DNA of 64,000 bases from Aurelia coerulea (GCA_039566865.1 CM076949.1:10951501-11015500), one strand, 5' to 3'; shown: positions 42,192-55,171, counted from the first letter of the stretch. Notes: generated by a model from the sequence alone, not told the origin. Numbers and translations are program-made.

Positions 42192-44052
42192 CCCGGGGGG
42201 GGGTACTTGACTAGGGAAGTGACGGGGGTGTGCGGAAAACCTCTCCACACCCTGCACCCTGTCGCATAAAAAATAGGCCAAAAGTATACCCTGTCGCATA
42301 AAAATTTTGCCTCTCAAATACAGTGTAGAACGCAATTTTTGCTTGTGATACCCTGTCGCATAAAAATTTTGCCTCTCAAATACAGTGTAGAACGCAATTT
42401 TTGCTTGTGATACCCTGTCGCATAATTTTTCTACCTATTATAATACCCTGTCGCATAATTTTCGCTAGAAAATGACACCCTGTCGCCAAAGTCCAGAAAA
42501 GTACCAAACCTTCCTCCGGTCAAAATTTTCTCCAACCAAAACCTTCCTCCAGTTTTTGAAATACCGGGGCGTGGCTAGGGTGCGCCAGTCTTTAGAGTTC
42601 GAAAGTGAACAAGTAAAACGCAAAATTATTGCCATTTGCCATTCCCGACGTCATTGCTATAGACTTACTACCTGGGTCTTATGTTCTCTTCAATACCTCC
42701 CTTTTTTCAAAAAAGTGGAATACAGGCCTCAGGTAGTCAGTCTGTATACATAGTGGGACAACAACAGCAACAGCAACAAAATAGCGATAGCGATGATGGG
42801 CCTAAATCAATCTGCATCAAAAACATCAAAAAGGATTCAGATGGGTATGAATTCATATGGATTTTGTAAACGTTTATTAGAGATCTTGTTAGAGTCAGCT
42901 TTGGTAAACTGTAAACAGACTGCTCAAATTATTGTGCCCATAACGACAGCAAGGAGTCAGAGCCATACAACAGAGAAAGAGGGTAAAGATAGTGAAAAGA
43001 TTGACTCTGTCTTGGAGTTGGACTGGTGGCGATTGTATCTCTGCAAATATTTGGCAAGTGATTCACTTATTTGTGATGTGGGAAATACAGCCAAGTAAAA
43101 AATGATCTGTGGAAATAGGTGCACTTGAGGTGGACAGTAGTATGATCGATGGATGTCCTGCATCTTTTTTGCATCATAAGATTTATTGCTAGAATTTATC
43201 TTTGGAGGGAAGTCCAACATTTTGAAGACGAAAAGAGAGTCGCAACTAGTAAAGAGCTTGAAGTGGGTTATAACATGAAACTGTGCTCGGAGTTTTGATT
43301 GAGGGTTGGTAACTTGTAGCTGGAATTGCTGACTGCATCAAATTCCAAAAATATTATGAAGACATCTCCACAACAAAGGGTCAGGGAGGTAATATCTGAA
43401 ATTCAGGAAGAAAAATTTTCAAACTTAATGATTTGCCCATCAACCCAACTGGACCATTCTTTGCAGCAACTATTTTTGGCATCATGTGTGACTATGGTGG
43501 TTGATATCCTCCTATTTCAAGGAGTTTGCAGTGAAACTTTCCTAATAAGCTTTGGAGACTTTGCAGAGTACATGTCGTTGAAAACACTCTTATTTTCTTT
43601 GAGACATAAAATTGTGCTACACATGCAGCAAGTTGTAATGGGAAATATGTCAAGATTTTTAAAGCAGATATAGAAAATGAGTGGATATACCAGTTATCAA
43701 TGCTCAAAAGCTATTGCAGGGCAAATAATTTGAGCTGTTTTGCCTATATACTATAGCTAAGCATAGTGAGTTTGACTCTGACTACACTGTGTGTGACAGT
43801 TTCTTACAATAAACCCAAAATAAATTATCTCAGTTTCCATAGTGAGAAACAATTTTTAGAGCTTACTCCAAATCTCCATTTTGTCAAACCTTCCTCCAAA
43901 TTCCCATTGTTTTACAAGCCTTCCTCCGGTCAATGACCGTGCGACCGTAATGTTTTCTGGACTCTGCCTGTCGCATAATTTTTACCGCAAAAGGACACCC
44001 TGTTGAGCGGCACATACCGTCAGGTCAAGTATGGGAGTGCCCCCCCCCCGGG
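42192..44052. mobile_element. C/G-run family transposon, 1.86 kb, 8-bp target duplication
   Basis: TACCATGG flanks it at 42184-42191 and 44053-44060. Ends are CCCGGGGGGGGGTACTTGAC and (reverse complement) a G-run followed by ATACTTGAC. Subterminal ACCCTGTCGCATAA words repeat at least six times on the left and twice on the right. The interior has weak frames of 70-115 residues with no recognisable transposase (including a QQQQQQQNSDSDDG stretch around 42760-42800). Confidence 0.8.
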
Positions 44053-45411
44053 TACCATGGGTAAAAAAGATAAAATGAAATGAATGAAAATGAAATGAAA
44101 TGTAAAGTTGATCATATATGAGTTTTTCAAACAACCTGGAGACAACAGGTAAGACAGATATATTGGCCTATACAACGATCATCGGCCTTGCCACTTTTGA
44201 AGATAGGAGCTACACGTGCTTCCTTCCAACTGTCCGGAAATACCCCAGTCTCTATGGAAAGATAATAAATCCTACATAGGATTGAATTGGAGATGACCGG
44301 AAATGCGACTTTGAGAAAATGGCTAGCGATACCGCCCGATCCAAAGCCAAAAGAAGTTTTCATTTTCTTCAGAGCTCTCTCTGCACCAACGGGATTGACG
44401 GTCTCAAACCTGAATTGCGAACTAAGTCGATTTACAAGATAGTCATTAGATAATAGGGGGTTAGATTTATTCATAGACTGGGCTATTTCAGCATTATCTA
44501 CGACGTCCTGACCATCTACCTTAAAACTGTCTACATTTGTGGTCTTTGATCTTTTGTTCAGCAACAAGTTGATTGTTTTCCAAGTGTTTTTCAAATTTCC
44601 CTTATTGTGAGCAATTTTCTTGAGGAATATTCTTTCTTGAGTTTCTTATTAAGATTATTAACTTTGTTGCGAACTTGCTTATATGATTCCATAATAATGG
44701 TAGACTTACTTTTTACAGCTGCAATCTTAAGCTTATCTCTTGTTCTGGGAAGTTTTTTGAGCTCAGTGGTTAACCACCTGGTCGACTTACCTGAGACTTT
44801 CTTCGTTCGCATAGGAGCATGTTTTTCTATCATTAATGATAAAAGAGCAGGCCAATTTTTCACTGCCTCGTTTACATCTCTACTAGAATCAATTATTTGG
44901 TCCCAGTCCACCTGACAAAGATCTGACAGGAAAATTTCTTGATCAAAGTTTTTCATTGTTCTAGTGGTGATAATTTTATGTTGATGCTTCACGGAGCCCA
45001 TAAATTTTCGTATGCATTAAACAGCATAGAGGTCACTTAGTGCAATTTTTAGGACCCCGGATTCAGGAATGTTTTCAGGATGGCTAGTTGCTATGTGATC
45101 AATCAGCGTGGCATTGTCCAAAGTTACCCTGGTTGGCTCCTGAATAGGTTGAGCCAAACCAAATGCATGATAGATCGCAGCCATATGTACGGCAGCGTTA
45201 ACATTGTTTGTAGCACTGTCTGGAGAACTTTCCAAATAAAGATATATCACAATTTGTATTACCAAGAAAAATTATTTCTTTGTTTTGAAGATCAAAAAAT
45301 TGCAGATTTCTTTCGAGCTTTGTAAATGAATCAACAGGATCCGAATGGGGCCTATACTAAGATGAGTCATGTTTAATGATCTGATTCATTCGGGACAAAT
45401 CCTAGCCTATA

Positions 45412-46821
45412 GACACGTGACAACTGATTCGAAACAAAATAACTGATTTGAGACTGGTGATGGAAAGATGCTTGCCTGATATTTTGGTAATAGAAGAAAC
45501 TAAACTAAATTCAGATTTCAAAACTGAGACCTTTCTTATAAATAACTATCAAAGACCGATTCGTCGTGATAGGAATGAATTTGGTGGGGGTTTGATGCAA
45601 TTTATTAGGAAAGGGGTTGTCTGCAATAGAGTTTCTAAATTTGAGAGTCCTTCGATCGAGATCATCTGTTCTGATTTGATGGTTTGCAAAAAGAGATGGG
45701 CTATTTTTAGCATTTACCGACCTCCAGATGCTGCCAACTTAGATCTATTTTTCAGAGAACTGTCTTCTTCATTAAACTTGGCCTTGGACAAATACGATAA
45801 TGTTATGATTATGGGCGATATAAATATTGACACTCATGATATTCAGCATCCCGGATATAATAAGTTAAATTCCTTCATTGACGTGTTTGGACTATCAAAT
45901 TTAGTAAAGGCTAAGACATGTTTCACAAAAGGTCATAGTTCGTCGATTGACGTCATGCTCACGAATAAACCCAGATGTTTTCAAAATACTACTGTTTTTG
46001 AAACTGGTCTAAGCGACTTTCATGGTCTTGTCTCAACTTTAATGAAAACACACATACCCCGTCTCAAACCTAAGATGATTGAATATCGTACCTATAAAAA
46101 ATTTGACCCTGTAAAGTTTCTTCAAGATGTAAAGAATACTGACTTTAAAGTAGATTCAAATGATGCAGATTTGTTTTGTAGGAATCTTTCATCTGCTTTC
46201 CGAAAATTGGTAGATAAACATGCTCCTTTAAAAACTAAAATTCAGAGGGGAAATACTGCTCCTTTTATGAATCAGCAATTACAGAAAGCAATTTATACAA
46301 GATCGAGGCTCAAAAAAAGACTAAATAAAAATCCTACCACAGAAAATAGAACTAATTTCAAAAAGCAACGAAATAAATGTGTCTCCATAAGAAAGAAGGC
46401 AATGAAAAACCACTTTAAAGAAGCAACTAAACATGGAACTATGTCTAATAAAGAATTCTGGGATCTTGTTAAACCATTTCTTTCAAATAAAGGAGGACTT
46501 ACAAGTAGCGATATTTCTCTTGTGAAAAATGATACCGTTATAACTGATGACCAGGAATTGACAGAGATTTTCAATGATCACTATGTAAATATAGTAGAAA
46601 AATCCAGCGGTAAGAAGCCCATCAGCCTTGCTAAAGATACTGGAATTTCTGACGACCGCCAAGTTGTTCGCTTGATTCTTGATAAGTATAAAAACCACCC
46701 TAGTGTCCTAGCTGTTATTCAAAACCCAGAGAAAGTGTTAGACATTTTCACCTTTCATGAGATAGACAATCAAGTAGTTGCAAAACTATTGAAATCATTG
46801 GATGGAATCAAAGGACCTTAG
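45412..46821 (+). pseudogene. CR1/L2-like APE endonuclease half
   Basis: The frame encodes an APE/EEP endonuclease: DILVIEETKLNSDF, NEFGGGLMQFIRKGV, FSIYRPPDAANLDLFFREL, MIMGDINIDTHD, SSIDVMLTNKPRCF and GLSDFHGLVSTL. The connector region up to the RT entry (FWDLVKPFLSNKGG, ITDDQELTEIFNDHYVNIV) follows. It breaks off at SLDGIKGP, where foreign sequence begins. The catalytic residues E, D, N and SDFH are present. The matching RT half probably starts at 48656. Confidence 0.8.
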
Positions 46822-48655
46822 AAGTGACTCACGGGCTTAATGATTTTTATTGTGAAATTTTCCAAATTATGCCATGAGAATGCAAAGGAAGATCAGTGCA
46901 ATTTTATTGCACCTTCCTCGAAATATGAGTAAATATGCTGTAATGTTACGTTACAGAATGCAGTCTGAGGAAGCAACCATCAAAAATTGGCGTGCAGGAA
47001 ATGTTTAGTCTTTGCTTGAAGATTTTTCAGTGGAGAACAAACAATCTAATTAAACACACAAGCAATCAAATTAATCACGAAATACACGTTTTTTTTATTA
47101 TAAGAAACTTGGATCAGCACTTAGTACTAAAAGTTTCTTAATTTCGCATGAAAATTTCGGTGTTTTAGTAGTAAAAGTTTCTTAATTAGTTTCTTATTTT
47201 TTTGGGCCTAAAATTGCGGTATTGTTCGAAGTGAGCCTTCTTCTCGAGAAAGGGCTTCCATTTTGCATTGACATTGTCATCAAGAAGAAGCCATGCACAT
47301 CAAGGCAAAAATTTACCAATTTTGCAGTTAAAAGTCAAGAAAAGACGAAGGCACCTTTGTTAGAGAGACATAGAATAAGAGAGACATACAGATATAACGT
47401 TTTAGAGTTTCTTAACTGTTCTTGAGCGTAGTACTAGAGTTTCTTAAATTTTTGGTCATCGTAGTACTAGTTTCTTATAAACCAGTTTCTTATAAAAAAA
47501 CGTGTAATCCGTTTTCAGCATGATTAAACAGTGCTATTGTTAATAAGAAACTCTTTTCAAGAATTCAACTAAGAACTAAACCAGTAAGAACCTCGACTGA
47601 GAACTTGGATATTGCTCAAGAAACTTGTTTATTTTGTCTGAGAAGGTAATTCGCATACTGGCGCTGTATTCTGGTAAAACTCACGAAATGCTTGGGAAGT
47701 TACCTATCAATGAATACAACGAACATTTAAGAAGGATGCAGAGAAACTGCAAAAACCTTTGGTACCCATGATCTGCTAATTTCAACTGTTTACTGAAAGC
47801 TAAAAGAGACTTTTAGTACTGGGTGGGAAAATTTATTGGTTTCTTGAAAACTCTTCGGTTGTTGTTCTACTTGACTGATCAGCTGCCTAAAAGTTCTTAG
47901 AAAACTAACAATAATCTTGAAAAAATGCTAACAAAGAGCTTTTTGAAATAATTTTGATGGGAACGTCATTGAGCTAATTACTGCACTCAAAGAGTTCATT
48001 TTGTTGGAGGAGTTTCCCTTAGAAACCAATCTCATTCTGTGAAATGATGCATCAACACAGGCGAGCAAGGTGGCTGCCATATTATATTTTCCAATCTCGG
48101 CCTGTTCTCAGCTGCAGTCCCTCTATTTTCCAGAAGTTTATTATTCACAATTTAGCGCAAACCTCAAGATCAATGTGCTTTGCACAAGTCAACTTAGAGG
48201 TCTAGTCCGAACAAAACATTGAATTCAGACTATTGCTGAACAAATTAAAAGTCTAGGCCTACTTTTGAAGCAAAATCGGCTATGATTCAAATAAAATGCA
48301 CAGAAAGTTAAAAAATGCAAGGCTTGAATTGAAAATTGATTTTAAGCAGCTACGAAAAAGTAAGTTGATAAACTTCTTGATCAAAGATGAGAGACGTACC
48401 TTTCTCCAGCATTTTGAGCGCGCAGGCTCCGCGACCATGATTCGTTCTTTCCGTAGAGTGGCCGCGCGTGCTCAAACCGCTGGAGCGTTTGACCTTTGAG
48501 ATGTCATACACCTCAGGAGGGCCTCCGCTGAACGACAAGCTTTGACCTCGCGTTGTTGCAAGGCTTGATGTGGACTTCATCACGTCCTTCACCCCATGAC
48601 ATAAAAGATTTTGTAAACAGGAAAATGCCCACCACCCCTATGACTTCACTACCGT
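46822..48655. other. insertion of unknown type, includes interspersed repeat
   Basis: It separates endonuclease and RT halves of similar type. TGACTCACGG at the left (about 46825-46835) is inverted relative to CCGTGAGTCA at the right (about 48651-48660), suggesting terminal repeats, but no clean target duplication was found and roughly 60 residues of the expected protein are missing. Within it, 47090-47560 carries the TAAGAAAC/AGTACT repeat also seen at 14119-14392. A short GC-rich inverted pair lies at about 48414-48480. No gene is supported. Confidence 0.45.
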
Positions 48656-50213
48656 GAGTCAAAAAGGCAGCGGTCTGCCCTTTGGATAAGGGGGAACCAA
48701 ATCGCACAGTAGAAAGGAATTTTCGCCCAGTTAGTGTTCTCAATACCTTTTCAAAGATATATGAAAAAGTTCTAAAACATCAACTGATTGGACATTTAGA
48801 TAGCACGCTTTCTATCTTTATTGCGGCATACAGACGAACATATGGAACTCAACACGTCTTGATACGTCTCATAGAAGATTGGAGGGCTAACCTCGACAAC
48901 GACTATCTCGTAGGAGCAATCCTAATGGATCTTTCAAAAGCCTTCGACTGTATTCCGCATGACTTACTTATTGCCAAATTACATGCATATGGATTTGACG
49001 AAGATGCACTAGTCCTTACCTATTCTTACCTCAAAAGACGAAAACAATGTGTTAGGATAAATAATACGTATAGTTCTTTTCAGGAGGTTATATCTGGCGT
49101 ACCCCAAGGCTCTGTGCTGGGACCAATCCTTTTCAACTTTTACATCAATGACTTATTTTACTTTATAAAACAGGCAACGCTTTATAATTACGCTGATGAT
49201 AATACACTCACTTATTTTTCTAAAAGCATGCCCGATCTTGTAAATATTTTAGAAAAAGAAACAGGAGTTGCCTTGTCCTGGTTGGAACAAAATGAAATGA
49301 TTGCTAACCCTGAAAAATTCCATGCTATATTGCTCAGAAAAAACCGGAAAAATACTAGTGGAGAACAAATTAACATTAACAGCAAAATAATCAAATCTGA
49401 GGAGACTGTGAAACTTTTAGGCGTTACGCTGGATTATAAACTTGATTTCGACCCACATATTTCGAATCTTTGCAAAAAAGCTGCAGCACAATTAAATGTT
49501 CTTAAAAGATTAAAGTCGTTCATTGGCTGTAAAGAAAAACGATTCTTGTTCAGAGCTTTGTATATTCTAATTTTGATTACTGTCCCTTGGTCTGGTATTT
49601 TTCATCTTCCAAATCATTACAGAAAATTGAAAAGTTACAAGAACGCGCTCTAAGATTTCTCTATAATGATCATACCAGTTCGTATAACGATTTGCTTTCG
49701 AAGTCAGATAAATGCACAATGCTCATTGCTCGCCAAAGAGTCCTGTGCATAGAAATATTCAAAACAGTGAAACAGTTGAACCCACAGTTCATGCAAAACG
49801 TTTTTAAATTACGGTCATCAAATTATTCATTAAGAAATCCAAATAACTTAGCCCATGTTAGGCCTAATCAAACAACATTCGGGTCCAACAGTCTGATGTC
49901 TATTGGGCCACAGATTTGGAATGGCCTACCAAACGAGCTGAAAGCAGCAGAAAACTTGAAAACTTTTAAAAATCTGATAAAACGATGGGACGGACCCTCC
50001 TGTAAATGCAGTGCTTGTCATTGCCTGCCTAGTGTTACAAATTAGTGCCTGTTAGTGCAATTTAATTTTATGATTTATAAAACAAAAAACAAATTTAATT
50101 TACTTCCTGTAGTTATATTCGATTTTGATTAGTTAACTTTGTATATATGTATATATGTGTATATATTGTTAGCTATAGTAGTTAATCGAATCAAAATAAA
50201 TTTACAAACAAAC
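48656..50213 (+). pseudogene. CR1/L2-like reverse transcriptase half with (AAAC)n tail
   Basis: The frame has AAVCPLDKGEPNRTVERNFR, VSVLNTFSKIYEKVLKHQL, ILMDLSKAFDCIPHDLLIAK, VISGVPQGSVLGPILFNFYI, catalytic NYADDNTLTYF, and VKLLGVTLDYKLDFDPHISN. A frameshift near 49590 leads into KLQERALRFLYNDHTSSYN, WNGLPNELKAAENLKTFKN and the terminal CCHC-like GPSCKCSACHC. The stop is at 50045, and the 3' UTR ends in acaaacaaacaaac. It is closely similar to the element at 56405-60443. Confidence 0.8.
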
Positions 50214-50640
50214 AAACGTGAGACATGACTTCCGAAACATTGATCGAGGCTTTCCTGCGCCAGACAGCGGAGGGAACGTAAAATTACAAGTTCTCAATTG
50301 AGAGTTTTCTGAAATAGTCTTGAGTGATCGATGAATACTGTCCAGGGAACCACCCATTCTTTCATCGTCATCACCATCTTTCAAACAAGACACATGCCCC
50401 AATTGTAGCTGAATGTTTCACCAAAGGCTAATTCCATTTTGGACTAAACAAGGCAAAAACGCGGAAATGGGATAAGTTTACTTGACAAAAATATAATGCT
50501 GAAAGAAACCGACTCAAAGCCAATAAGTACTCGGTCCGCGCTTTGGATGATATAATTGAACAGTCATTCCGTGCTCTAACAAGGCCCTTTTCTAACATAT
50601 AGGTTTTTCACTGGGTCCATCCAAGGGCGGGCATGTCACA
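50214..50640. other. no supported gene
   Basis: No motif or repeat that I can support between the RT element tail and the following minisatellite region. Confidence 0.4.
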
Positions 50641-50897
50641 CTGGGAACGATGGTCCTACCTCTGTCCAAAAACAGGTAGTTCGCGAAAACATTTTTGCAC
50701 CACTTTTGTCCCAAATACTGGTCGTTTTTATGACACGATATTTGTCCCAAAAACCGGAAGTTTCGACCAAATATCGTTTATTCGAAAGCAAGGGGTAATC
50801 GTAGCCATGAAAGTACAAGTGTCCCAAAACCAGTTGCCGGGCAAATGTACAGAGGCGTCGTGGGTGGGGGGCAGGGGGGCAGGTGCCCCCCTAGCGT

Positions 50898-51013
50898 CGG
50901 AATTTCGGAAAATTTCGGAAAATTTCGGAAAATTTCGGAAAATTTCGGAAAATTTCGGAAAATTTTGGAAAATTTTGGAAAATTTCGGAAAATTTCGGAA
51001 AATTTCGGAAATT
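50898..51013 (+). repeat. minisatellite of AATTTCGGAA decamer
   Basis: About eleven uninterrupted AATTTCGGAA units (two with T for C) repeat at exactly 10 bp. A degenerate continuation with gtcggaaattcgga words follows at 51110-51185. The preceding gtgggtggggggcaggggggcaggtgcccccct block recurs in part at 51059-51095, so the whole stretch may be an internally amplified transposon end. Confidence 0.85.
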
Positions 51014-51404
51014 TGAGATCCGTTCGGCTTTTGAAATTTGGGATCTTCAGAAGCGTCGTGGCTGGGGGGCAGAGGAGGAGCACGTGCCCCCCTAACGTCT
51101 CAAATTCGTATATTTGTCGGAAATTCGGATTTTTGGTCGGAAATTCGGAAATTTTAAGGAAATTTGGAAATTTTTCCGAAATTTCTTATCTGTATGAATT
51201 GAAGCCTAGTAGCTACTATAACGACCCTATTTACTAATTAATTTTTAACAAGAGGGGCATTTTCCAACAGTCTAAGGGAGGTCATATAAAAAAAATGTCC
51301 TGGGTGCCAGAGCCTTTGTTTGTCGAGATATGGTCCTCGGCATTCCGAAGAGAAAATAGGTGGATATAGGTTGGGTAAGAATTTTCCGAGAAAGGTCAAA
51401 TCTT

Positions 51405-52035
51405 CTATTTTAGCACTGGTAAATATGGAATCAAGGGATGTATTTTAAGCCAAAGTAAAGGACGTTTCTTCAAAAACGTTCGTCGTGCTCCGATTTATAG
51501 GAGAACTGTCACGAAGCTATCAAGGTTTCCTTGTCGCTAATGGCAAGCATGATATTGGGAGATGCATTCTAAGCCAAAGTAAAGAATCTTTCTTCAAAAA
51601 TTTTCCTCGTGCTCTGATTCATAGGATAACTGTTACAAAACGATCAAGGTTTCCTTGTCGCTAAAGGCATAGATAAAGGCAAGCATATATAAGATTGGGA
51701 GATGCATTCCAAGCCAAAGTAAAGGATCTTTCTTCAAAAATTTTCCTCGCGCTCCGATTTATAGGAGAACTGTCACGAAGCTATCAAGTTTTCCTTGTCG
51801 CTAATGGCAAGCATGACATTGGGAGATGCATTCTAAGCCAAAGTAAAGGATCTTTCTTCAAAAATTTTCCTCGCGCTCCAATTTATAGGAGAACTGTCAC
51901 GAAGCTATCAAGGTTTCCTTGTCGCTAATGGCAAGCATGATATTGGGAGATCCATTCTAAGCCAAAGTAAAGGGCGTGGCCCCAAAAATTTTCCATTTCA
52001 ATGCTCCAACCTACTTAATTTACCCTGGCCACGGC
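51405..52035 (-). repeat. ~125-bp repeat array, reverse orientation
   Basis: Five to six units read as the reverse complement of the array at 3735-5410 (gcattctaagccaaagtaaa, ttccttgtcgctaatggcaa). The end block ggcgtggccccaaaaatttt corresponds to the ggggccacgccctttactt start of that array. No terminal duplication was identified. Confidence 0.75.
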
Positions 52036-53137
52036 ACTGATTGTGGTACGCTCTATTCCCATACAGTTATAGCAAACTAATCTGTATTATTGCTTCGATT
52101 GAATGCCAGATCAGGGTCTTGGTATCTCTGTCTAAAAATCATTTTTTGTAACCAAACTGCGCATGCGCATGATGATGTCATTAGTTTTGACGTCATCATT
52201 CGTCGGAAAATCAGCAAACTGTGCCCCCCCCTGTCAATTGGTACCCACGACGCCCCTGCAAATGTAGAATCGCTTCGATTTGGTGAAAAATTGGAATTCC
52301 TAATCTTTTTTCGTAAATTTGGCAGACAAAGGTGGAAACGCTTATGTGAAAATTTGAGATACTGATATTGTGTGCTTAAAGCTGGCAGACAAAGGTAGAA
52401 GCAGCTCACAGGTACACTTTAAGATTGTGATTATATTACAAAACTTAATTTTTGTGACAAAGTGATGGAGAAGGAAGACTGATTCTAAAATTTCACCTTT
52501 GTTCCAAAAACTGATTGTTTTAGGCCGGGGAGTTTGACTGTGTGATAAGAACTGGTTATTTTTTGCGCGCCCCTGGTCCAACTATGCAGTTTTGCTACTG
52601 TAGCAAATCAAACAGCGCATTCACAACAACTGTACTAGCATGTACAGCACTAAAGGTGCTGAATGCTAAAACAATAAAGGTGCTGAATGCTAAAATTATC
52701 CATTGCTGTCCAAATATCTCAGTATCCATGTGAAGAACACGAGAAATTGGCAAAAAGGTTGAAAACCTATGGCATTACAGGATCAATAATGTTGAGATTT
52801 CTATTTTAGCTTATTACCTTTAGTTTATTTGAATTCAAACTTTTTTTAGAAATACAGTGTGCCCAAAAATGTTTGTGCCCTATTTGTGCAGGGCACGTGG
52901 CTGGTGATTTATGGCACAAAACATTTAGAAGAGTGGTTGCTTCAAATACAGCAGGCCCATCGTTTACCAACTACGCTGAAATCAGTTATATTGCCAAGCG
53001 TATGTTCTAGCGTCGTGATAGCATCGTACGATAAATAAACAATGCTATTAATTGTTCTTCAAATGTCGAAAAACTACATGAAAAATGCTACAACCCTCAC
53101 TTGTTATCTCTGGACTACTTGATTTTGGTATTTGTTG
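52036..53137. other. no supported gene
   Basis: Non-coding AT-rich sequence. A small tandem duplication (aaggtgctgaatgctaaaa, twice, 52653-52697) and paired gacgtcat words near 52175-52200 are the only regularities. Confidence 0.4.
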
Positions 53138-53146
53138 GAGACAGAA

Positions 53147-53395
53147 TGGACTTGCTATAAGTCTATCTCTTGGTCCTAAAGAAGATGGTCCTAAAGAACG
53201 AGAGGAAGAAAATAAAGCAAAATAAAGACAGAAAAGAAAGAAGAAGAGAAGTAAAGAAAGCCTTCTAAGAAAGCCTCGATTGGGTGTAGGAGAGTTAAAA
53301 GTTCCTTCTTTCCTTTCTCTTTTTTCTTTCTTTTTCTCCTCTCGCGTTTTCCGTCTCTTTTTCACGAACCAAAAGAGAGACTTATAGCAAGTCCA
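53147..53395. mobile_element. 249-bp MITE, 9-bp target duplication
   Basis: GAGACAGAA is at 53138-53146 and 53396-53404. Ends TGGACTTGCTATAAGTCT are exactly inverted for 18 bp. The interior is purine/pyrimidine skewed (gaag runs, then cttt runs). The 9-bp duplication suggests a Mutator-like MITE. Confidence 0.8.
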
Positions 53396-54225
53396 GAGAC
53401 AGAACAGATGAATTTCAATTTTAAACCAACCACTCTTTACTTTCTTGTGCCCTTAATCAGCAACCACTTGCTGGAGATTAGCAATATATATTGTAAATTT
53501 TTGCCAAGATAAGCATACAGGCTCCATATTTCTAAAAAGTTGATGATAATAATGGCTATCGTCTCTATCTTTCAATTGAATAGCTTGAAAGGAACTGCAC
53601 GTGCTTTGCCATACGCCTACCGCGATAAATCGTTTTGAAACCTTGATTGTTTTCAAATTTACAACGTGGGCGTGAATCTCCCATTCTAAATCAATTTGAA
53701 AAAATGAAATTATCATAGATTTAGCTTCCAAAATAAAGGTAACATTAAAAAAAAAACAATTTTCCATGGTAGCAACAATTTGGAAATGTCACCATTACAA
53801 CTCAAAAAATTATTAAATTTATACAAAAACGCTGCCATCTAGAAAATTTTTAAGATACAAAAAAGTTGGTGGTAGAATTACAGAAAAGCACCTGACGTTC
53901 TTTTCCTACCATTCAATTAAAGAAATCAGTTACATCAACCTGCTTTTTGATGATTTCTTAATTTCATACCCTCCTTAAAAGTGAGAAACGGCTTTCATTG
54001 ACTGATGGGGCTACTGCGTTAAAACTGAGCTACTGTGATGCTGTGTGTTTCCCAAATTAGAAAATGAAATAAAATATGAAAATCAAGAATTTGAAGCAGA
54101 AAACTACGAGAACATGAATGATTTTGCTGCAACTTAACCACCTTGGCTACCATAGCAACAGTAATACAAAGCACTTGTCATATTCACAACTGAATACAAC
54201 TCAGCTGGAGCGAATCAGGTCTGAC
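53396..54225. other. no supported gene
   Basis: AT-rich, only short frames; no repeat or RNA gene recognised. Confidence 0.4.
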
Positions 54226-54233
54226 TGAGACCA

Positions 54234-55171
54234 CGAGGGAGGAGGTTCTTGGCTAAATTTTGGGTAGGGGTCTCCGCGAGCATGTTAAAAGTGGTACCGT
54301 TGGCTAGTGTGAAACTACCGACGTGCTTCACAAGTGCGTGAGTGGTTGCAGAAACACAGAATGAAAGATACAAAACTAAACTTACGACCTTGAAAGTGAC
54401 GGCTTGGTACGGCAGGTAAACTGGCAGCAGGATAACGATCTTTGGCAATATTCTTTATAGTAACAACAAAACGACTTCCAGCAGCGAATAATAACAAGCT
54501 TATAATATCATGCGTAACTTATAACTATAGGTAAATGAAATGAAAACCTAGATAGTTCGTCTCAACTTCGTCTTGATTCGGCCTCGGCTAGTTCGTCTTG
54601 ATGCGCGGCATCAACAGATCGGCTTCAATTTAGTGTTCGTCTCGACTGACTAAAAATACTAAAACCCTAACCTAAAATGCAGGACCATGAAACAATAAGG
54701 CACACCTAATTTACCTTATAAAGAAAAATACAATTAAGTAAAAATAGCAATAAACAATAAAATGTCATTCGCATGATACAAAGTCAAGCAGGGAGAGAGT
54801 CTACTCTCGTCCAAATAAGGCACGTTTCTGGCATCGCTTCAAACAGTACTTTTCTGTACATGCCAACAACACGCAAACAACTTCAAGTTATCAATCTATT
54901 AATCAATCAATCAGCAAAGGGGCGCGTCCATATCGCAACACTAGACCTAATTTTCACGAAAATAGTACCCTTTGCTACACCAATTTTGACCGTGCCCTAG
55001 ACCAGTATTGACAACTATGATACCCTTGGGAAGACCTTGGCTGGACCAAAATTGCAAAAACGTATACCCTTGGCTAGACTAGAAGTCGGAAAAGGTATAC
55101 CCCTGCTCGCGGCACATCCCCAGGTACCTTTACCGTGGAAGAAGAGAAGGCACCCCCCCCCCCCCCGTGAT
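54234..55171. mobile_element. C/G-run family element, 938 bp, 8-bp target duplication
   Basis: TGAGACCA flanks it at 54226-54233 and 55172-55179. The left end has GGAGGAGGTTCTTGGC, the right end a 16-base C run. Subterminal words (ggtaggggtctccgcgagca at the left, atacccttggctagac at the right) match the reverse complement of 60447-60777. The interior frames have no recognised domain. Confidence 0.65.

Larger units (their letters stand above)
41355..44100 (+). pseudogene. 5'-truncated CR1/L2-like RT C-terminus with (TGAAA)n tail
   Basis: TGTAA flanks it at 41350-41354 and 44101-44105. It encodes EVKYLGVQVDHQLKWTSQLA, YCCPVWGNAGVTAIEKL, then, after a stop at about 41632, MVFKSLNGDVPSYMKDMF and LWNSLGPEIRNTSTLRAFKK to a stop near 42000. 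The 3' UTR carries a TTTAGG repeat and the insertion at 42192-44052. The tail is a run of tgaaa units. It is inserted within the minus element 40046-45310. Confidence 0.8.
40046..45310 (-). pseudogene. CR1/L2-like element (minus), split by an insertion
   Basis: Reading from 45310 down: an APE endonuclease remnant (TLDNATLIDHIATSHPENI), a connecting region (SKTTNVDSFKVDGQDV), the RT start (GIETGVFPDSWKEARVAPIF-type, in part VFPDSWKEARVAP) to 44106, then, after the insertion 41355-44100, YSDQYGFRHLHS, AMISIDLEKAFDTVDHQILL, GVPQGSCLGPLLFLLYINDL and catalytic MYADDTAISF, and the thumb to 40293. Several stops and frameshifts (near 45010, 44590, 44150 and 41050) make it dead. The 3' end lies near the (TA)n at about 40046. 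Confidence 0.8.
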
